Origin: Rhodospirillaceae bacterium
GTDB lineage: Bacteria > Pseudomonadota > Alphaproteobacteria > Micavibrionales > UBA2020
Assembly (NCBI GenBank): GCA_003524565.1
Contig: DQGU01000268.1
Coordinates: forward strand, 1-7,405
DNA length: 7,405 nt
Direction: 5' to 3'
Of the stretch, positions 5,577 to 7,405 are shown in pieces (position 1 is the first letter of the stretch; each line of letters begins with the position of its first letter). The position numbers were made by a program, and so were the translations under genes. The notes beneath the pieces were generated by a model. It was given only the letters and a program-made list of their open reading frames with translations, was not told where the DNA came from and searched no databases.

Positions 5577-5987
5577 ATGCTTTTTTCAAGCGGCGCAGAG
5601 AGTTTCCGCGGTGATTTTAACGGCCATGCAGCGCAAATACGCACCGCGCAGCTGACGGAGGAAATGGCGCAGGCCTTCTACAGGCGGGAGCCGGAAACCA
5701 TCGACCACCTCGCCGCGCAGGGCGCAAAGTTCACGCCCGAAATGCTGCATGCAGCGGTGGGTTTTCGCGACCATCACCTGACCGACAAATGCCTGCGCGC
5801 AGGCGTTACGCCGGATGAAGACATGGTAAAGACCGCCGTCAATCACAAGGATGCACCGCTGACATCCATGCTGATACAGCGCATCACGCCCACGCCGCAG
5901 CTGAAAAAATACATCGAAGATTACGCAACAGATGCCGTGAAAAAAGCCGCTGCGCCGGCGCTTCAACGCACCGCGCTTGAATTGTAA
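5577..5987 (+). CDS. Small ankyrin-like repeat protein, 136 aa
   Basis: A soluble 136-aa protein, function unknown. From about residue 30 it carries three degenerate helix-turn-helix units of 26-27 residues. They are recognisable by parallel lines such as MLHAAVGFRDHHLTDKCLRA and MVKTAVNHKDAPLTSMLIQR, each followed by a TP turn (GVTPDED, ITPTPQ), and preceded by a first unit ending in AAQGAKFTPE. This is an ankyrin-like pattern without the full consensus. The last 25 residues are helical and Ala-rich. The ATG follows GGAGG (5567-5571) by 5 nt. It belongs to the same broad class as the two proteins encoded at 908-2053 but does not align with them beyond the repeat pattern. It is transcribed away from the exported TPR operon and probably monocistronic. 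Confidence 0.7.
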   Translation: MLFSSGAESFRGDFNGHAAQIRTAQLTEEMAQAFYRREPETIDHLAAQGAKFTPEMLHAAVGFRDHHLTDKCLRAGVTPDEDMVKTAVNHKDAPLTSMLIQRITPTPQLKKYIEDYATDAVKKAAAPALQRTALEL

Positions 5988-6006
5988 ACGCACGCGCTGC
6001 GCGTTT
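5986..6006 (+). other. Weak hairpin at the end of the ankyrin-like gene
   Basis: AAACGC (5986-5991) pairs with GCGTTT (6001-6006) around a 9-nt loop, overlapping the stop codon. The T residues belong to the stem and no free T-tract follows, so at best it is a poor terminator or an mRNA 3'-end structure. Confidence 0.3.
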
Positions 6007-6065
6007 CATAACATCACCGCCCTACCATATATGCGCAAAATTTTTCGGCGACCTACAAAATTTTG

Positions 6066-6094
6066 ATGACAAGCGAATCACTTTGTCGTACATT
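6066..6094 (+). promoter_or_regulatory. Candidate promoter of the phoH leader
   Basis: ATGACA at 6066-6071 matches the -35 consensus at 5/6, and TACATT at 6089-6094 matches the -10 at 4/6, with a 17-bp spacer. Initiation would fall near 6101, inside the GTTAAG/CTTAAC dyad at 6098-6114. Two CAAAATTTT repeats lie just upstream. Confidence 0.45.
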
Positions 6095-6126
6095 CTTGTT
6101 AAGGGTTTCTTAACGGGAGTGTCTGG

Positions 6127-6330
6127 ATGGATCTCATCAGACTGAGTGTTCTACCCGCCGCCTTCGGCGCCGACCAACTCGCCAAACTGGTGATTGCCAG
6201 CCCCGCCACCCGCCTTGTGAAAAGTTATGCCGCCTCCCCATGGGAGGTTTTTTTGTGCCCGGAGCAGGCGCAGCGATTTTCCATTCACTACCACCGGCCG
6301 GAACGTCACAGCAACAAGGGGAGAAGCTGA
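6127..6330 (+). CDS. Possible leader/upstream ORF of phoH, 67 codons
   Basis: The ATG at 6127 has GGGAG (6115-6119) 7 nt upstream, a good ribosome site, and the frame ends with a TGA 3 nt before the phoH ATG, an arrangement typical of coupled genes. The first 35 codons look coding-like (GCC, CTG and CGC are common). Codons 36-43 are the terminator hairpin itself, so only ribosome-protected or read-through RNA would contain the whole ORF. The peptide matches nothing I know; the DQLAKLVI string near residues 16-23 resembles the start of signal peptidase II only by chance. It could be a true small protein, a regulatory leader peptide, or not translated. Confidence 0.35.
   Translation: MDLIRLSVLPAAFGADQLAKLVIASPATRLVKSYAASPWEVFLCPEQAQRFSIHYHRPERHSNKGRS
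6233..6254 (+). terminator. Intrinsic terminator inside the phoH leader
   Basis: CCTCCC (6233-6238) pairs with GGGAGG (6242-6247) around a 3-nt loop (CAT), and seven T residues follow (6248-6254). This is a complete intrinsic terminator, lying 79 nt upstream of the phoH start codon. Confidence 0.8.
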
Positions 6331-6333
6331 CGC

Positions 6334-7083
6334 ATGGGGAAAAAGTCGAAAGTTGCCGCCTACAAAGCTAACCGCGCGCCCAAAGAAGAAAACGTGCGCA
6401 ATATTTTCACCGGCGGCGGCTGGGACCCGCTCGAAAAATTCACGCCCGACACCAATCAGCACTATGTGAAGAATGTGCAGCCCCGCAGCGAAGGCCAAAA
6501 AGCGCTGATGGAGGCGATTAACACGCATAACCTCGTCCTCGCCATGGGTCCTGCGGGCTCGGGCAAGACTTATCTCGCCATCGCCGCGGCGGTGGAGGCC
6601 TTCACCAAGGGCAAGGTTGACCGCATCATCCTCTCGCGCCCCGCCGTCGAAGCGGGCGAGAAAATCGGCTACCTGCCCGGCGATTTGCAAGACAAGATGG
6701 CGCCGTACCTGCGCCCGCTTTACGACGCGCTCAACGACCGCATGGGCATCAAACGCCTGAAACAGCATCTGGACAGCGGGGAAATTGAAATCGCCCCCAT
6801 CGGCTACATGCGCGGCCGCACGCTCAACAACGCCTTCGTGGTCATCGACGAAGCGCAGAACTGCACCTATAGCCAGATTAAAATGATTGTCAGCCGCCTC
6901 GGTTGGGGCGCGACCATGGTGATTACGGGCGACCCGGACCAGTCCGACCTGCTCGACGGCATCTCCGGCCTCAAGGACATGTCGCAAAAACTCGCCAAGG
7001 TCGAAGGCATCGCCGTACAGCAGCTGCGCGACAAAGACATCGTGCGCCACCCGCTGGTCGCGAAAATGCTGGAAGTCATCTAA
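6334..7083 (+). CDS. PhoH-family ATPase, short form
   Basis: A 249-aa cytoplasmic ATPase of the PhoH family (COG1702), with a helicase-like P-loop core linked in bacteria to RNA metabolism and ribosome maturation. Walker A GPAGSGKT is at 72-79, RPAVEAGEKIGYLPGDLQDK follows at 102-121, the YMRGRTL segment lies at about 158-164, Walker B VVIDEAQN at 169-176, GDPDQ at 199-203 and the terminal VRHPLV at 237-242. It lacks the N-terminal KH-like RNA-binding extension of the roughly 320-350-aa YbeZ proteins; instead the first 50 residues are Lys/Arg-rich. No ybeY or corC homologue follows, unlike the usual ybeZ operon. AAGGGGAG (6316-6323) lies 10 nt before the ATG. It is preceded by an attenuator-like leader and ends at a strong terminator. 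I use phoH in the family sense only. Confidence 0.92.
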   Translation: MGKKSKVAAYKANRAPKEENVRNIFTGGGWDPLEKFTPDTNQHYVKNVQPRSEGQKALMEAINTHNLVLAMGPAGSGKTYLAIAAAVEAFTKGKVDRIILSRPAVEAGEKIGYLPGDLQDKMAPYLRPLYDALNDRMGIKRLKQHLDSGEIEIAPIGYMRGRTLNNAFVVIDEAQNCTYSQIKMIVSRLGWGATMVITGDPDQSDLLDGISGLKDMSQKLAKVEGIAVQQLRDKDIVRHPLVAKMLEVI

Positions 7084-7167
7084 CGCTTTCGCCCGGCACT
7101 TTCCTCGTCTTCAGTTTCCTGAAGATTACTGCACACCTCGGTACTACGACGGCACCTTGAGAACTTG
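7084..7167 (+). other. 3' untranslated region of phoH with a hairpin
   Basis: No ORF is evident. A 7-bp hairpin lies at 7108-7125 (TCTTCAG, loop TTTC, CTGAAGA) without a following T-tract. It may protect the 3' end of the mRNA or be an RNA-binding site. The phoH message then runs to the terminator at 7168. Confidence 0.4.
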
Positions 7168-7198
7168 AAGCCCGGCTCTTAAAAGCCGGGCTTTTTTT
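7168..7198 (+). terminator. Strong intrinsic terminator of phoH
   Basis: AAGCCCGGCT (7168-7177) pairs perfectly with AGCCGGGCTT (7184-7193) around a 6-nt loop. T residues run from 7192 to 7198. On the opposite strand no T-tract follows the stem, so it acts in the forward direction. Confidence 0.92.
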
Positions 7199-7214
7199 CG
7201 CGCGCCATGGCGGG

Positions 7215-7220
7215 TACAAT
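7215..7220 (+). promoter_or_regulatory. Possible -10 box of the hydrolase gene
   Basis: TACAAT is a 5/6 match to the -10 consensus and sits 26 nt before the ATG. At 17 bp upstream there is only the terminator T-tract, so no -35 box supports it. Confidence 0.3.
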
Positions 7221-7246
7221 AAAGGCCGCAAAAAAAGGATAAGCCC

Positions 7247-7405
7247 ATGACCGAAGCCGCCCCGCAATATTTGACGCCGCGCGCCAATGTGCGCCTTGCC
7301 TATCACCGGTTTGAAGGTACATCGAAAACCCTGCCCGGGGTTATTTTCTGCGGCGGTTTTCGCTCCGACATGACGGGCACAAAGGCGACGTGTCTGGAGG
7401 CGCAT
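7247..7405 (+). CDS. Alpha/beta hydrolase, ABHD10-like (partial)
   Basis: The first 53 residues of a gene cut by the window edge. The translation runs MTEAAPQYLTPR, then a LAYHRFEG strand and GVIFCGGFRSDMTGTKAT at about residues 32-49. That segment matches the first beta strand and oxyanion-hole loop of ABHD10/BEM46-like serine hydrolases, which typically read GGF(R/L)SDMTGTKA followed by a helix. The catalytic Ser-Asp-His triad would lie beyond the window, so activity cannot be judged. AAGGA (7235-7239) lies 7 nt before the ATG. The gene is separated from phoH by a strong terminator, so it should have its own promoter. Such enzymes cleave esters or thioesters; the substrate is unknown. Confidence 0.75.
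   Translation, partial: MTEAAPQYLTPRANVRLAYHRFEGTSKTLPGVIFCGGFRSDMTGTKATCLEAH

Larger units (their letters stand above)
6101..6333 (+). promoter_or_regulatory. Structured leader upstream of phoH, possible attenuator
   Basis: This 5' leader holds, in order, a hairpin (GTTAAG 6098-6103, CTTAAC 6109-6114) next to a ribosome site, an SD-led upstream ORF (6127-6330), a CGCCG/CGGCG hairpin (6156-6169), and a strong intrinsic terminator (6233-6254). I see no second promoter between the terminator and phoH, so phoH would depend on read-through. Translation of the upstream ORF would run ribosomes across the terminator stem, which could couple its translation to phoH expression. Alternatively, 6101-6254 is a free-standing small RNA of about 150 nt. 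No known riboswitch class is recognised. Confidence 0.45.

Noticed and set aside
6127..6330. Signal peptidase II (LspA) remnant in the leader ORF
   Set aside because: Only DQLAKLVI resembles the family; there are no membrane segments or other catalytic motifs.
6151..7050. 299-aa open frame on the minus strand
   Set aside because: It is the antisense shadow of phoH, as expected in GC-rich coding DNA; it would also cross the leader terminator.
7076..7405. 109-aa minus-strand frame across the phoH terminator
   Set aside because: It runs through a strong hairpin and opposite the GGFRSDMTGTKAT motif of the hydrolase on the plus strand.
1..7405. CRISPR array, tRNA/rRNA genes, insertion sequence ends or attachment sites
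   Set aside because: I saw no regularly spaced repeats, cloverleaf-like sequence, transposase motifs or flanking target duplications.

Overview
The window looks like chromosomal DNA from a moderately GC-rich Gram-negative bacterium, most likely an alphaproteobacterium. This is inferred from the overall codon character, two exported proteins with Sec-type signal peptides, a PhoH-family ATPase, and an ABHD10-like hydrolase start of a kind I associate with alphaproteobacteria. There is no rRNA, tRNA, insertion sequence or CRISPR to anchor the taxonomy. About half of the genes are small proteins I cannot name.

Layout, left to right. 1-170: short intergenic leader with a good promoter. 171-815 (+): P-loop kinase-like ATPase of the COG0645 type, probably starting at a GTG. 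844-2053 (+): a promoter and two tandem, divergent paralogues (182 and 192 aa) with an ankyrin-like N-terminal half and a coiled-coil C-terminal half. 2126-2447: a long inverted repeat around a strong promoter, a 60-aa orphan gene and an intrinsic terminator, apparently its own transcription unit. 2470-4342 (+): a 100-aa orphan and a 513-aa exported, mostly helical protein with AT-richer codon use. 4348-5424 (-): a converging two-gene operon encoding an exported TPR protein and a 175-aa protein with a hydrophobic C-terminus. 5577-5987 (+): a third small ankyrin-like protein, divergent from that operon. 5988-7198 (+): a structured leader with an upstream ORF and an internal terminator, then a short PhoH ATPase, closed by a strong terminator. 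7247-end (+): the start of an alpha/beta hydrolase.

The best-supported functional calls are the P-loop kinase, PhoH, the TPR protein and the alpha/beta hydrolase. The parts most worth a second look are regulatory: the phoH leader, where a textbook terminator sits inside a Shine-Dalgarno-led upstream ORF that ends 3 nt before phoH; and the 16-bp inverted repeat flanking the promoter of the 60-aa gene. Three ankyrin-like small proteins within 5.1 kb, two of them a tandem duplication, suggest a lineage-specific family. I see no complete known defence, secretion or biosynthetic system here.
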